The notes beneath the pieces were generated by a model, which had not been told where the DNA came from, made no database searches, and was given only the letters and a program-made list of their open reading frames with translations. Source: Bacteroidales bacterium UBA5429 (lineage in GTDB: Bacteria; Bacteroidota; Bacteroidia; Bacteroidales; WCHB1-69). Taken from it: a stretch of 64,000 nt of DNA. Shown here piece after piece: positions 53,636 to 62,294 of the stretch. A program made the translations under genes and the position numbers. The stretch is from NCBI GenBank assembly GCA_002427605.1, contig DIRT01000037.1, forward strand, positions 1-64,000, in the 5' to 3' direction. Position 1 is the first letter of the stretch, and each line of letters begins with the position of its first letter.

Positions 53636-54283
53636 TTATTTTTTTAGTATAAATAGTTGATTGTCAATAGGAGTATTAACTTTCATTTTGCTGAATTGAA
53701 TGGTGGTACTATCCCCGTTCTGGTCCAGCATAACAAATTGAGTGGCTAACATCTCCTTCTTATCGATAACCAAAGTGATTTTTTGAATAAATTTCTTTAA
53801 GTTTCTATTTTTAGGGGTCAAAGTAACCCGGTATGAATTGCTGTTTTTCTCCAAAAGTATACTGAAATCCTTCTGATTCTCAAATATGGAACCATTGATT
53901 GAGCTTTGAACCAATTTGGAAATCTCTTCATACAAGCGGACACTGTTGTCTTTAATCACTCTGACAGAATCACCGGTTTGAGTGTAAATCTTCGATCCGC
54001 TTTGAGCAAAAATAAAGCGTGGATTAGCAGTGTATTCCCAGCGGAATTGCTTCTCCTTTTTGTAGTACATTACTCCTTTAAGCACTGATTTTTCCTTGAG
54101 AACACTAACCTCCTTGGTTTGTACGAAATCAGAACTAACGGTTTGTAACTGTGCCGTTTTTGACCGAATCTCTTTGATGACAGCGGGAACCTGTGTATCA
54201 GGTATTTTCTTGTAATCTGCTTGAGCAAAGAGTACACCGGAAAAGATGAAGGTCGATAATATGAAAATCACTGTTTTTTTCAT
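53636..54283 (-). CDS. lolA: LolA-type outer-membrane lipoprotein carrier
   Basis: A 215-residue periplasmic carrier. ATG 54283 places a signal peptide (KKTVIFILSTFIFSGVLFAQA) at the N-terminus; the ATG further up overlaps the EamA gene. The LolA fold is indicated by FVQTKEVSVLKEKSVLKGVMYYKKEKQFRWEY, FIFAQSGSKIYTQTG and the C-terminal MKVNTPIDNQLF. LolA-type proteins are regular members of aryl-polyene clusters, and may shuttle the lipid product instead of lipoproteins. It is 7 bp downstream of the EamA-type gene. Confidence 0.88.
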   Translation of the reverse strand: MKKTVIFILSTFIFSGVLFAQADYKKIPDTQVPAVIKEIRSKTAQLQTVSSDFVQTKEVSVLKEKSVLKGVMYYKKEKQFRWEYTANPRFIFAQSGSKIYTQTGDSVRVIKDNSVRLYEEISKLVQSSINGSIFENQKDFSILLEKNSNSYRVTLTPKNRNLKKFIQKITLVIDKKEMLATQFVMLDQNGDSTTIQFSKMKVNTPIDNQLFILKK

Positions 54284-54290
54284 TGGAACA

Positions 54291-54647
54291 TTATTTTTGA
54301 ACAACCAGAAAAACACCGACTATGATCACCAATACTCCAATCCATCGGGTGAGTGGGATCGTTTCGTGGAAAACAAATCGAGCGGCTAATACTCCGAAAA
54401 TATAACTGATACTGATCAGCGGATAAGCCATACTAAAATCAAAACGTTTTAATACAAAAAACCAGATCAATGTAGCAGCTGCTATGGTTAGACCACTCAT
54501 TGCAAAACTGAGATTGGTAAACACATTTTTAAAAAAATGGAAACTCCACTGAAACGGCCCAAATGCAATTAATGCTTTCTTCAAAAATATCTGAGAAGCA
54601 GCCAATAGGGCAGATTGTAGTGTAACTAATGATATTAATTTGAACAT
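54291..54647 (-). CDS. Small EamA/SMR-type membrane protein
   Basis: A 118-residue protein with four predicted transmembrane helices (LVTLQSALLAASQIFL, AMSGLTIAAATLIWFFVL, YPLISISYIFGVLAARFVF, GVLVIIVGVFLVVQ). It resembles small multidrug transporters and ArnE/ArnF-type flippase subunits. The substrate is unknown; in this cluster it could act on a lipid intermediate. It overlaps the ketosynthase-like gene by 13 bp. Confidence 0.75.
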   Translation of the reverse strand: MFKLISLVTLQSALLAASQIFLKKALIAFGPFQWSFHFFKNVFTNLSFAMSGLTIAAATLIWFFVLKRFDFSMAYPLISISYIFGVLAARFVFHETIPLTRWIGVLVIIVGVFLVVQK

Positions 54648-55699
54648 ACGGATAATAAAATTAAAGCATGTGTGCTGTTTTTATAGTGATTGTGAAATAA
54701 AATATGTCGAATTTTATTTTTTTTGTTCTCTTTTCTAAATAAAAGCGGTTCGATGTTTTGATTTTTTAACACCTTCGCTGACTGTATTAGTCCAAATCCG
54801 GATGAGGTAAAGAAGTCTCCTGATAAGTGTCTGTATATGAGTTGAGTAGGATTGTTTTCTCCCTCTGTATATAGCTTGTCATACACGGCATCATTCTTCA
54901 TCTCTCCATTGATTCCCGACATCACCGCGTCAATTTCTGATAATGTGAGACCATTTTTATCTAAAAAGTCCTCTAGTAGTTCTTCAATGTTGTTATTGTT
55001 GCGATGATGAATCAATTGAATATCTTTGATTTCAGCGTAGGTATGCTCATTTTTTTCATTGGATAAAAGCAGTGAGTTGCAGCCCTCTCCGGCTACAGTT
55101 CCGGAGGTTATCGCTTGGTACATATCTTCCATTTGAAAAGGAGTATCTTTCCAAAATCCTACTTTCTTGAGCATTAAATGATAATCCGGTGTCATTTCAT
55201 CACAACCATTGATGAGTGCATTGGAGAGCATTCCCATTTTGATTTGTAGAAAACCGTCAAACAGGGCACTCTCCAGGGAAATTCCCAGGTGTGAAAAAGT
55301 GTTGTTGTAGTTGTAACATTTGAGCATGATCGCAATTTGCGAACTGACGGTGTTGTGCGTAGATTGAATAAAATGAGTCGGTTGTAAAAACTGTTCATTC
55401 TGCTCAATCATGGCACTCAAAAATTTCTCTGTATCTTCGATACAACCTAATCCGGTACCTGAGATAATCGCATCAGGCATCTCAATACCGCCATCTTTTA
55501 GCGCAAGTAAAGCACTGACAATCCCTCTCTTGACTACTTTACTCATGCGTCTCAGCAAAGCGGGAGAGATATATTGTGCGAATGGAGGATCAATACAACG
55601 TAGATAGTTCTCTTCGCCCCAATCCGGCAGAGCTAATGCGCCTTCTTCCTGTATCGATATGGAACCTACTCCGTTAATATATACGTTATGCTGTTTCAT
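54635..55699 (-). CDS. Ketosynthase-like protein lacking the active Cys (chain-length-factor type)
   Basis: A 354-residue ketosynthase-fold protein. The position of the catalytic Cys is occupied by HLGISLESALFDG, so it cannot condense substrates on its own. SGTGLGCIEDTEKF and VSSQIAIML match the fold. It overlaps the next ketosynthase gene (55696) by 4 bp, the usual layout of KS/CLF pairs, in which the partner sets chain length. Length is shorter than a full KS (about 400 residues). Confidence 0.82.
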   Translation of the reverse strand: MKQHNVYINGVGSISIQEEGALALPDWGEENYLRCIDPPFAQYISPALLRRMSKVVKRGIVSALLALKDGGIEMPDAIISGTGLGCIEDTEKFLSAMIEQNEQFLQPTHFIQSTHNTVSSQIAIMLKCYNYNNTFSHLGISLESALFDGFLQIKMGMLSNALINGCDEMTPDYHLMLKKVGFWKDTPFQMEDMYQAITSGTVAGEGCNSLLLSNEKNEHTYAEIKDIQLIHHRNNNNIEELLEDFLDKNGLTLSEIDAVMSGINGEMKNDAVYDKLYTEGENNPTQLIYRHLSGDFFTSSGFGLIQSAKVLKNQNIEPLLFRKENKKNKIRHILFHNHYKNSTHALILLSVCSN

Positions 55700-56892
55700 A
55701 TGTTGTTGCTGATAATGATAGAACTATTATTCCCGCCAAATCCAAATGAATTTTTAAGAAAGTGTTGTATAGGGTGATTGAGCATGTTGCTTTTGATCGG
55801 TTCAAAGTTCAGTTCCTCAATTTTATCTTGATAGTTGAGGTTTTGAGGTAAAAATTGATTTTTCATCGCCAGTATGGAGAGAATAATTTCCACTCCTCCC
55901 GCTGCACTGGTAGTATGTCCGGTGAGCGATTTAGTGGAACTGATAGGCGGTACCGGGGTGAAAAGCTGTTGAACGGCAATTCCTTCCGAAAGGTCGTTGT
56001 TTTGCGTTCCGGTTCCGTGTGCATTGATATAATCAATCTCCTGAGGTTTTAATCCGCTCATTTTGAGAGCTTTCTGCATGGCTAAAAGAGCTCCTTTCCC
56101 ATCCGGAGAAGACGCAGTTTGATGGTACGCATCACAGGCGTTACCGTAACCACTAACAAAGCAGATCGGTTTGACATTCCTTTTGGCTGCGTGCTCTTCC
56201 GTTTCCAAAACAAGGTAACCGGCGCCCTCACCTAAAGTGATACCACTCCGATTTTGATCGAATGGTTTGCAAGGGGTTTTATCCAGAATCATCAAGGTGT
56301 TAAAGCCATTGAGATGGAATTTACTCAAACATTCCGCACCTCCTACCACAACGATGTCGAGATAACCTGCTTTGAGCATATTGGCACCCATAATGAGTGC
56401 GTTGGCAGCTGAAGAACAGGCGGTAGAGATGGTGGTACAGAAACAGAAATTGCCGGTGTGTTCTACAATCCCTTCAGTACAAGCCCCACAATCATGAATG
56501 TTGATATATTCGTTGTGCAGATCGTTTTGTAAAAAATCGAGATAAAATTGTTCGCTCTTCTCCATTCCCCCTACAGTAGTCCCGGAAATTAATCCGATTT
56601 TATGCTTTTCAACCTGCTCAATTTGCGCCTCTTTCAAAGCCTCTCTGACTGCTAAAATGCCAAGTAGGGTAGTCCGCCCAATGATGCTCTCATCATCGAT
56701 TTGACACAACTTTTTCAACTCCGCATCACTCAGTTTAACCTCCCCAACCGGAAACTCATGGTGGATGGAGTCAAGAAACTGCATCTCTCCAATGCCACTC
56801 TGAGATTCTAACAAAGAGCGAAGCGTATCCGATTGGTTGTTCCCAATGGCAGAGATAATCCCTAAACCCGTAATAGCAATTCGTTGATTCAT
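55696..56892 (-). CDS. Beta-ketoacyl-ACP synthase with intact catalytic Cys
   Basis: A 398-residue condensing enzyme. The Cys is at 159 (STACSSAANAL), and both His residues are present (NAHGTGTQNND and LTGHTTSAAGG). GEGAGYLVLE and FGFGGNNSSI close the fold. It is likely the active partner of the cysteine-less protein. The stop of the acyl carrier protein gene overlaps its ATG by one base, so they are translationally coupled. Confidence 0.93.
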   Translation of the reverse strand: MNQRIAITGLGIISAIGNNQSDTLRSLLESQSGIGEMQFLDSIHHEFPVGEVKLSDAELKKLCQIDDESIIGRTTLLGILAVREALKEAQIEQVEKHKIGLISGTTVGGMEKSEQFYLDFLQNDLHNEYINIHDCGACTEGIVEHTGNFCFCTTISTACSSAANALIMGANMLKAGYLDIVVVGGAECLSKFHLNGFNTLMILDKTPCKPFDQNRSGITLGEGAGYLVLETEEHAAKRNVKPICFVSGYGNACDAYHQTASSPDGKGALLAMQKALKMSGLKPQEIDYINAHGTGTQNNDLSEGIAVQQLFTPVPPISSTKSLTGHTTSAAGGVEIILSILAMKNQFLPQNLNYQDKIEELNFEPIKSNMLNHPIQHFLKNSFGFGGNNSSIIISNNI

Positions 56893-57149
56893 TATTTTGT
56901 TCTGTGTTCTGTGATATAAGCAGCCATTGTAGCAATGGAAGCAAAAATTTCTCTTCCCTGGTTGGGGTCAGCCAATTTGATGCCATATTTTTTCTCCATC
57001 AACACAATAAGTTCCAATGCGTCAATAGAATCCAAACCCAAACCATCTCCGAAAAGAGGAGCATTTTCATCAATATCTTCAGGGGTCATCCCTTCAAAAT
57101 TCAGTACTTCGATAATTTCTTCTTTAAGTTCTAAAATTAAATCTTTCAT
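56892..57149 (-). CDS. Acyl carrier protein (A)
   Basis: An 85-residue acyl carrier protein. The phosphopantetheine Ser is about residue 41 in LGLDSIDALELIV. The negatively charged helix II and the length are typical. It presents the growing chain to the adjacent ketosynthases. It lies 10 bp downstream of the half-sized ketosynthase-like gene and 1 bp before the KS gene. Confidence 0.92.
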   Translation of the reverse strand: MKDLILELKEEIIEVLNFEGMTPEDIDENAPLFGDGLGLDSIDALELIVLMEKKYGIKLADPNQGREIFASIATMAAYITEHRTK

Positions 57150-57159
57150 GATTGATTTT

Positions 57160-57714
57160 TTATGAGTGTATTAAATAAAATTCAGCTTCATATTTGTCGT
57201 TATAATAATCCAGATAACCTATTAGTGCATAACGATTTTCTTCCCATTTTATTTGTTTATGTAGTGTTTTTATTATGGAATTAAAATTAAGGGGGGAGGT
57301 AAGCTGTAGGCTGTTCTCACCATATATCTTGTGGCGGATGGCTATCTCTCCTATGACAATGTTGGGCAGGGTGTAGACAAAGAGTGACGGACTGGGATAG
57401 TAATCGCTCTCATCACTAATCGTGTTCTGAAACATCGTATCACTCTCGATGGAGGAGTGGGAGCACGCCAGAAAGATTTTCATCTCTTCTTTATCTTCTG
57501 CCGATAAAGGGCTAAGAAGTAGTTCAGCTGCCAGGAATCCCAATTTGGCAAGTGGGTCCATCTTGAAAAATTTGGGATAAGCTAACTTAAGCTCTCTGTA
57601 CAGTTCGCTAAAAAACTGAACATTGGGCATCGATTGATCCCGCTGGAACAGGATTTCTCCTTGAAGGATCACCTGATGATTTCTGATTGTGATTGCTCCT
57701 TGAACGTTACGCAT
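57160..57714 (-). CDS. Half-sized ketosynthase-like protein
   Basis: A 184-residue protein resembling the N-terminal half of a ketosynthase: FLACSHSSIESDTMFQ matches the region before the active Cys, and PSLFVYTLPNIVIGEIAIRH matches the strand and helix that follow, but it ends before any His motif and lacks a catalytic Cys in the usual context. Proteins of this type occur in flexirubin-like clusters. It may be a structural or regulatory partner. The start overlaps the end of the next ketosynthase gene by 8 bp. Confidence 0.65.
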   Translation of the reverse strand: MRNVQGAITIRNHQVILQGEILFQRDQSMPNVQFFSELYRELKLAYPKFFKMDPLAKLGFLAAELLLSPLSAEDKEEMKIFLACSHSSIESDTMFQNTISDESDYYPSPSLFVYTLPNIVIGEIAIRHKIYGENSLQLTSPLNFNSIIKTLHKQIKWEENRYALIGYLDYYNDKYEAEFYLIHS

Positions 57715-58870
57715 CCTTCCCCCCTTTTTTTATTAATAAAACAACATTACAACCTCCAAAACCGGAAGCAGTTTTCAAAGCAAACGGCTTATTACAGTTT
57801 CTTTCAGTTGTCACAATATCAAGAGGTTCTGAAATACCCAACTCCTGGAAACCCAAAGTTGGAAAGATGATTCCCTGTTCCAATGCATGTGCCGAAAGGA
57901 TACTTTCGATTAATCCCGCAGCCCCCAACGTGTGCCCAAAATAGCCTTTGTAACTGTTGACAGGCAGATGCAGCAGATTGGCACGCCGGAACGCAATTGA
58001 CTCCATCTCATCATTGTACAGCGTCGCGGTACCATGCGCATTGATAAATGAAATCTCCGACAGATCAACTGATTTCAGCGTTTTTGTCAGTGCGCGATAG
58101 AGCCCTTCGCCGGTTCGGGAAGGACCGGAAATATGGTTGGCATCATTGGTGACGGCACCATTTTCGATCGAAACAATCCCTTTTTTGGTTTTTGAAAGCA
58201 CTACAGCAGCAGCTCCTTCGCCAATATTCAAACCGTTACGGTTGAGGTCGAAAGGACGACAAGGGGTGGGGGAGAGCGCTTTGAAAGATTGAAAACCGGC
58301 CACGACAAAAGGGGTAACCAGATCAGCACCTACCACAATCAGATGTTCGTAGGGTTGATTTTCTAGTATGGACTTGCCCAGTACTAGCGCCTGAGTTCCT
58401 GAAATACAGGCATTAGAGAGAATAATAGGTTGATTACTGTTTTGAAAATGTTGAGTGACCAATTCCGCACTTTCCCAGATGTGAACGCGTTCAGCATCAA
58501 AATTGTGTTTCAAGTTTGAATCCAACAACTCAATATTCCCTTTTGTGGTAGAAAAAAGGAATAAAATATTCTCTTGTTTGGGGTCAATTTGGGCAGTGTC
58601 AACTACTTTTTGGATGACAAATATCATCAGTTGTTCGAAAAAAGTAAATTGTTCTCTGGAGGGCATATCATTAGTTTGATCCCAGATTTGGTTCCATCGA
58701 ACTCTGTCAATCTGCGACACCATAGCAGTGGGTTCACTGAGTGTAATCCCTTTTACCTCCCGCATCCCTAATTTACCGGCTCTCATCTGATCCAAAACTT
58801 CTTGAGTGTTGAACCCCAAGCTGTTAACAATGCAGTCTGCAACAATGTTTACCCCCTGATTGTGTCCCAT
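57707..58870 (-). CDS. Beta-ketoacyl-ACP synthase (second active type)
   Basis: A 387-residue condensing enzyme with Cys155 (LSNACISGTQALVLG) and both His motifs (NAHGTATLYND, GYFGHTLGAAG). ASGFGGCNVVLLI is the usual C-terminal Gly-rich loop. It is the second of three complete condensing enzymes in this cluster, and could start or extend the chain. It is 7 bp downstream of the thioesterase. Confidence 0.92.
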   Translation of the reverse strand: MGHNQGVNIVADCIVNSLGFNTQEVLDQMRAGKLGMREVKGITLSEPTAMVSQIDRVRWNQIWDQTNDMPSREQFTFFEQLMIFVIQKVVDTAQIDPKQENILFLFSTTKGNIELLDSNLKHNFDAERVHIWESAELVTQHFQNSNQPIILSNACISGTQALVLGKSILENQPYEHLIVVGADLVTPFVVAGFQSFKALSPTPCRPFDLNRNGLNIGEGAAAVVLSKTKKGIVSIENGAVTNDANHISGPSRTGEGLYRALTKTLKSVDLSEISFINAHGTATLYNDEMESIAFRRANLLHLPVNSYKGYFGHTLGAAGLIESILSAHALEQGIIFPTLGFQELGISEPLDIVTTERNCNKPFALKTASGFGGCNVVLLIKKGGKDA

Positions 58871-58877
58871 TTAATCT

Positions 58878-59303
58878 CTATTTTAGATGCTCTTTTTTCC
58901 AATTCAAATAAAATTCAGGTGCATATAGTTCTAATTCATACTCTTTGTTTAAAAAAGTTTGTACGGATTTGGCTGTTACACACAGTTTGCCGGTTTTAGC
59001 ATTAATGACCTCATATTCAAAAATAATTTTTGCAGCTTCTGTTTCGATAAAAATAGCTTTAACAGTTACTTCATCGCCATATACCAAAGGAGCTTTGTAC
59101 AAAATGTCCAATGATACCAATGGTGTAAAAAATCCATTGTCAAATACGAAAAGATAGCTTAATCCATGTTGGGCGCCAAATGCTTCACGGGCATCTTCAA
59201 GGTACTTAACGTAGCTTCCATGCCATACTACTCCCATGGAATCTACTTCGCTAAATCTGATTTTTAGCGTTGTCTCGGCAGTTAAATTTTTCTTTTTACT
59301 CAT
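58878..59303 (-). CDS. Hotdog thioesterase (YbgC/4HBT-like)
   Basis: A 141-residue acyl-thioesterase-like protein. ATG 59303 (MSKKKNLTAETTL) is chosen; a longer frame overlaps the neighbouring gene heavily. The motif RFSEVDSMGVVWHGSYVKYLED contains the conserved Asp and the Trp-His pair of the 4-hydroxybenzoyl-CoA thioesterase family. It likely hydrolyses the finished acyl-ACP or removes stalled intermediates. Confidence 0.82.
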   Translation of the reverse strand: MSKKKNLTAETTLKIRFSEVDSMGVVWHGSYVKYLEDAREAFGAQHGLSYLFVFDNGFFTPLVSLDILYKAPLVYGDEVTVKAIFIETEAAKIIFEYEVINAKTGKLCVTAKSVQTFLNKEYELELYAPEFYLNWKKEHLK

Positions 59304-59742
59304 TTCTAATTGCAATTTTAAATTCACCATGTGCAACATCCCGACCTGCACACTTGATCGTACCATAGGCAATTTTCATATCCCCAAATTCTGTTGTAAT
59401 CAGAACTTCAGTAGTTAAAAGATTACCCTGTTTTGGTAGCTCAAAAATAATGAATTTTTTGATAGCACCGATAAATCCAACCTGAATCTCTTTATGAAGT
59501 ATATATTTATTGAAGATTCCCAGGTAAAGAGCACAAGTTTGGGCGACAACTTCTACTAATCCACCCTCTGAAAGGTGACCCTGATCCATCAACAATGTGT
59601 CCTCTTTGATTAAAAACTGAGTAACACACCTTTTTTGATCTGGTTCTAACTCTATAACATGATCCACAAAAACAAAAGGAGTTTTTTGTGGAAGAAAATC
59701 CATAATATTTAAGTTAGTGATGTCAAAGTTAAGTTTTGTCAT
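59296..59742 (-). CDS. Hotdog dehydratase-like protein (ApeP type)
   Basis: A 148-residue single hotdog-fold protein. FLPQKTPFVFVDHVIEL and DQGHLSEGGLVEVVAQTCALY resemble the ApeP/FabA-like dehydratases of aryl-polyene clusters. The second hotdog protein at 53249 is of FabZ type, so the pathway has two dehydratase-like components, which agrees with repeated dehydration to a polyene. It overlaps the thioesterase gene by 8 bp. Confidence 0.78.
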   Translation of the reverse strand: MTKLNFDITNLNIMDFLPQKTPFVFVDHVIELEPDQKRCVTQFLIKEDTLLMDQGHLSEGGLVEVVAQTCALYLGIFNKYILHKEIQVGFIGAIKKFIIFELPKQGNLLTTEVLITTEFGDMKIAYGTIKCAGRDVAHGEFKIAIRNE

Positions 59743-59755
59743 AATGAAGTATAGT

Positions 59756-61105
59756 TTATAATTGATATTTAAGATATTCCCAGAGAGGTCCTCTTTTTTT
59801 TCTTTTTCTTAATCGAGAAATTAATTCTTCATGAGATTCATCCGGAAAAACCCATCTATTTTTTGAATGTGCAGTTATGCTTTTCAATTGACTTATACTG
59901 ATGGAATCAGAGATATAGTACTGTGGTTCTAAAAGATTATCATTTTTGATTTTTCCTTCTTGGAGGGCCAATCGATGTAATTCAGTCCCAGGGTAGATTC
60001 TCATTCCAATAAAAGGAAAAATGATACTGTTATCTAATTGGTCACTATTTTGAATGGTTTCCTGTAAACTTTCTGCTGTTTCACCCCATCCTCCTAAGAT
60101 AAGAAAATGACTATGGAAAATACCCAGTTGATTGCAAATCTTTGTAGATTCCACAACATCGCTGAATTGGAACTCTTTACGGTAGTTGATCAATTGTTGA
60201 TCAGAAAAAGAGTCTGTCCCAAATTCGATATGAGTCAAGCCCGATTTTTGGTAGAGTTCCATGCGTTTTTTATTCAAATTTCGGGGAATAAAATAGGCTC
60301 CCCACTTGATTTTTACTCCACTTTCAATAATCCGATGAGCTAACTCTTCATTGTAATCTTCATGTATGTTAAAGACTGAGTCAGTGAAAAATAGGTAAAT
60401 GTTTTTCTCTATTTGCGATAATTCTTTGATGTTTTCCACAATCAATTTGGAGTCCAAGGTGCGTACGGTTTTTCCTTCAATAACCGGATAAGTACAGTAA
60501 ATACAATGAAATGGACATCCTCTTTTGGTCTGGATATTCAACATTCCCCCTTCATTCAGGTAAAAACTAGCTAATTCTGATTCAAATCGTACATTCAGAT
60601 GCGAAGCATATTCAGTTTTATCGTAACTGTTTTGATTTTTCCAAATCCCTGAAATAGTGCCTACTTCTTTCCCGTTTTTTAAGGCTAAGCTCAGGTCACA
60701 AAGTACTTTTTCACCCTCTCCAACAACCACATAATCGACACCTAAATAGTCAGAGATTTCCTGTGGAAAGATAGAAACAGCCGGACCACCGGCTACAATG
60801 GGAGTGGTACTACTCTCTCTGATTGTCCGGCAAATAGTACGATAATGGGTCATAAAGCTCTCTTGAGCGTAGTAATTGACATCGTCACTATTGCGAAGTG
60901 AGAGTGCAATGAGATCATATTGGTTATTCAACAACTGTTGACGGAGTGAATCGTAGGAGTTGAAGTTGAAGTCGAACAGATCTACTTGCCAGTCAGGATA
61001 ATGGTCATGGATATAGGTTTTGATATAGGAAGCACCTATAGGATACACTTTGTAGGGTATTCCGTAAGTATTAGCCGATATCAATAAGATTTTGTTATGC
61101 TCCAT
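59756..61105 (-). CDS. Radical SAM protein with cobalamin-binding-type domain (B)
   Basis: A 449-residue protein. The N-terminal region has the B12-binding-like Rossmann fold (LLISANTYGIPYKVYPIGASYIKTYI, DLIALSLRNSDDVNYY, VVGEGEKV). The radical SAM cluster is RGCPFHCIYC (Cys 197, 201, 204). This is the second member of the family in the cluster, and the two are not close paralogues by eye. The target is unknown. It overlaps the acyltransferase gene by 11 bp. Confidence 0.85.
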   Translation of the reverse strand: MEHNKILLISANTYGIPYKVYPIGASYIKTYIHDHYPDWQVDLFDFNFNSYDSLRQQLLNNQYDLIALSLRNSDDVNYYAQESFMTHYRTICRTIRESSTTPIVAGGPAVSIFPQEISDYLGVDYVVVGEGEKVLCDLSLALKNGKEVGTISGIWKNQNSYDKTEYASHLNVRFESELASFYLNEGGMLNIQTKRGCPFHCIYCTYPVIEGKTVRTLDSKLIVENIKELSQIEKNIYLFFTDSVFNIHEDYNEELAHRIIESGVKIKWGAYFIPRNLNKKRMELYQKSGLTHIEFGTDSFSDQQLINYRKEFQFSDVVESTKICNQLGIFHSHFLILGGWGETAESLQETIQNSDQLDNSIIFPFIGMRIYPGTELHRLALQEGKIKNDNLLEPQYYISDSISISQLKSITAHSKNRWVFPDESHEELISRLRKRKKRGPLWEYLKYQL

Positions 61106-62024
61106 ATTCCTTTCCGTTGCAAATCAGATCTGTTATTTGTTGATCCCAAAATGGGAAAAAATTGTACCATTGTGTTGGATGTTGTTTCACAACTTCTTCA
61201 AGTTGTGTGACATATGTGTTACCCATTTGAATGACTTGCTCTTTTTTTCTTCCGGTGAACTGTTCATCACTCACCTGATGAATGTAAACACGGAATTTTT
61301 TATATCCGGTTTTGATTACGAAAATAGATAACACCGGTATTTCCAAAGTAGCAGCAATCTGATATACTCCAATGGGAAATTTGGCGTCATATCCTAAAAA
61401 TGGAACAGTAAAATCTTTGATTTCATTGTAAGTTCTGTCAGCAGGCATGCTGACAATTCCTCCCGATTGCAAAGCATTGTGAATCTCAAAAATATAATCA
61501 CCGGTAGGATTGAGAATAATCGGTTTGATTTGATGTTCCATAAAAAGAGATTCGCGCATTCGCTGATAAACCTCCGCTTCGCCTCCAAAAAGAATGGGAT
61601 GAACTGTTTTTAGATTCTCTTTAATGAAATAGCCAAAAAGTTCGAAATTACCGACATGGGCGCTGACCAACAAAAATCCTTTTTCTCCGTGATAAAATTG
61701 GTCAAAAAGTTCCTGGTTAACAATCTCAAAATCAAATTTTCGTTTGGGATTACCCAGCATTGCAAAACGATCTAGAAAAAGTTGTCCAAAACTTTTATAG
61801 ATCTGAAAGATAAAGGGAAGGTGCCATTTCCGATTTTTATTGCCCACTTTTTGGGCATACCAACGTGTTGCACGATATCCCTTGCGATCAAAAATAAGGT
61901 AAAAAGGGATCACCAGATAAAGTACAAGATAGAGCAATCTCAGGCTCCCATATCTGAAGTAGTAAAGTACAAATTTTTGTCCCCACTTACCTCCTTGAGT
62001 TTTGCCGCTCCAAGCTCTCTTCAT
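61095..62024 (-). CDS. Lauroyl/myristoyl acyltransferase-like protein (LpxL family)
   Basis: A 309-residue acyltransferase of the HtrB/LpxL lipid-A type. The motif VSAHVGNFELFGYFI carries the conserved His and the Glu-containing segment of the family. An N-terminal membrane segment (LYLVLYLVIPFYLIF) is present. It may transfer a chain from ACP to a lipid acceptor. It lies 7 bp downstream of an ACP gene. Confidence 0.85.
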   Translation of the reverse strand: MKRAWSGKTQGGKWGQKFVLYYFRYGSLRLLYLVLYLVIPFYLIFDRKGYRATRWYAQKVGNKNRKWHLPFIFQIYKSFGQLFLDRFAMLGNPKRKFDFEIVNQELFDQFYHGEKGFLLVSAHVGNFELFGYFIKENLKTVHPILFGGEAEVYQRMRESLFMEHQIKPIILNPTGDYIFEIHNALQSGGIVSMPADRTYNEIKDFTVPFLGYDAKFPIGVYQIAATLEIPVLSIFVIKTGYKKFRVYIHQVSDEQFTGRKKEQVIQMGNTYVTQLEEVVKQHPTQWYNFFPFWDQQITDLICNGKEYGA

Positions 62025-62031
62025 GTGTGCT

Positions 62032-62277
62032 TTATGAGTTAACCTTTTTTTCTATATAGTCATAAAAAGCGCCTAATGTTTTTACATTAGTCATCTCTTC
62101 GGGTTTTATCTTAAAGCCAAATTCACGTTCTACTATTACAACGACATCTACAAAATCTAAGCTGTCAATTCCTAAATCTTCTTTTAGCAAAGCCTCTTCA
62201 TTCAGTAATTCTTCCTCGATCTCAATCTCTTCAATTAGAAAAAGATTAATTTTTTCAATAATTTCGCTTCTTTCCAT
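62032..62277 (-). CDS. Acyl carrier protein (B)
   Basis: An 81-residue acyl carrier protein with the phosphopantetheine Ser at about 39 (GIDSLDFVDVVVIV) and a very acidic helix (IEEIEIEEELLNEEALLKEDL). The two carrier proteins in this cluster are clearly different, suggesting separate roles for starter and chain or for two lipid products. It lies 17 bp downstream of the FabF-like gene. Confidence 0.92.
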   Translation of the reverse strand: MERSEIIEKINLFLIEEIEIEEELLNEEALLKEDLGIDSLDFVDVVVIVEREFGFKIKPEEMTNVKTLGAFYDYIEKKVNS

Positions 62278-62294
62278 CTTTGTGATTTTTAGTT

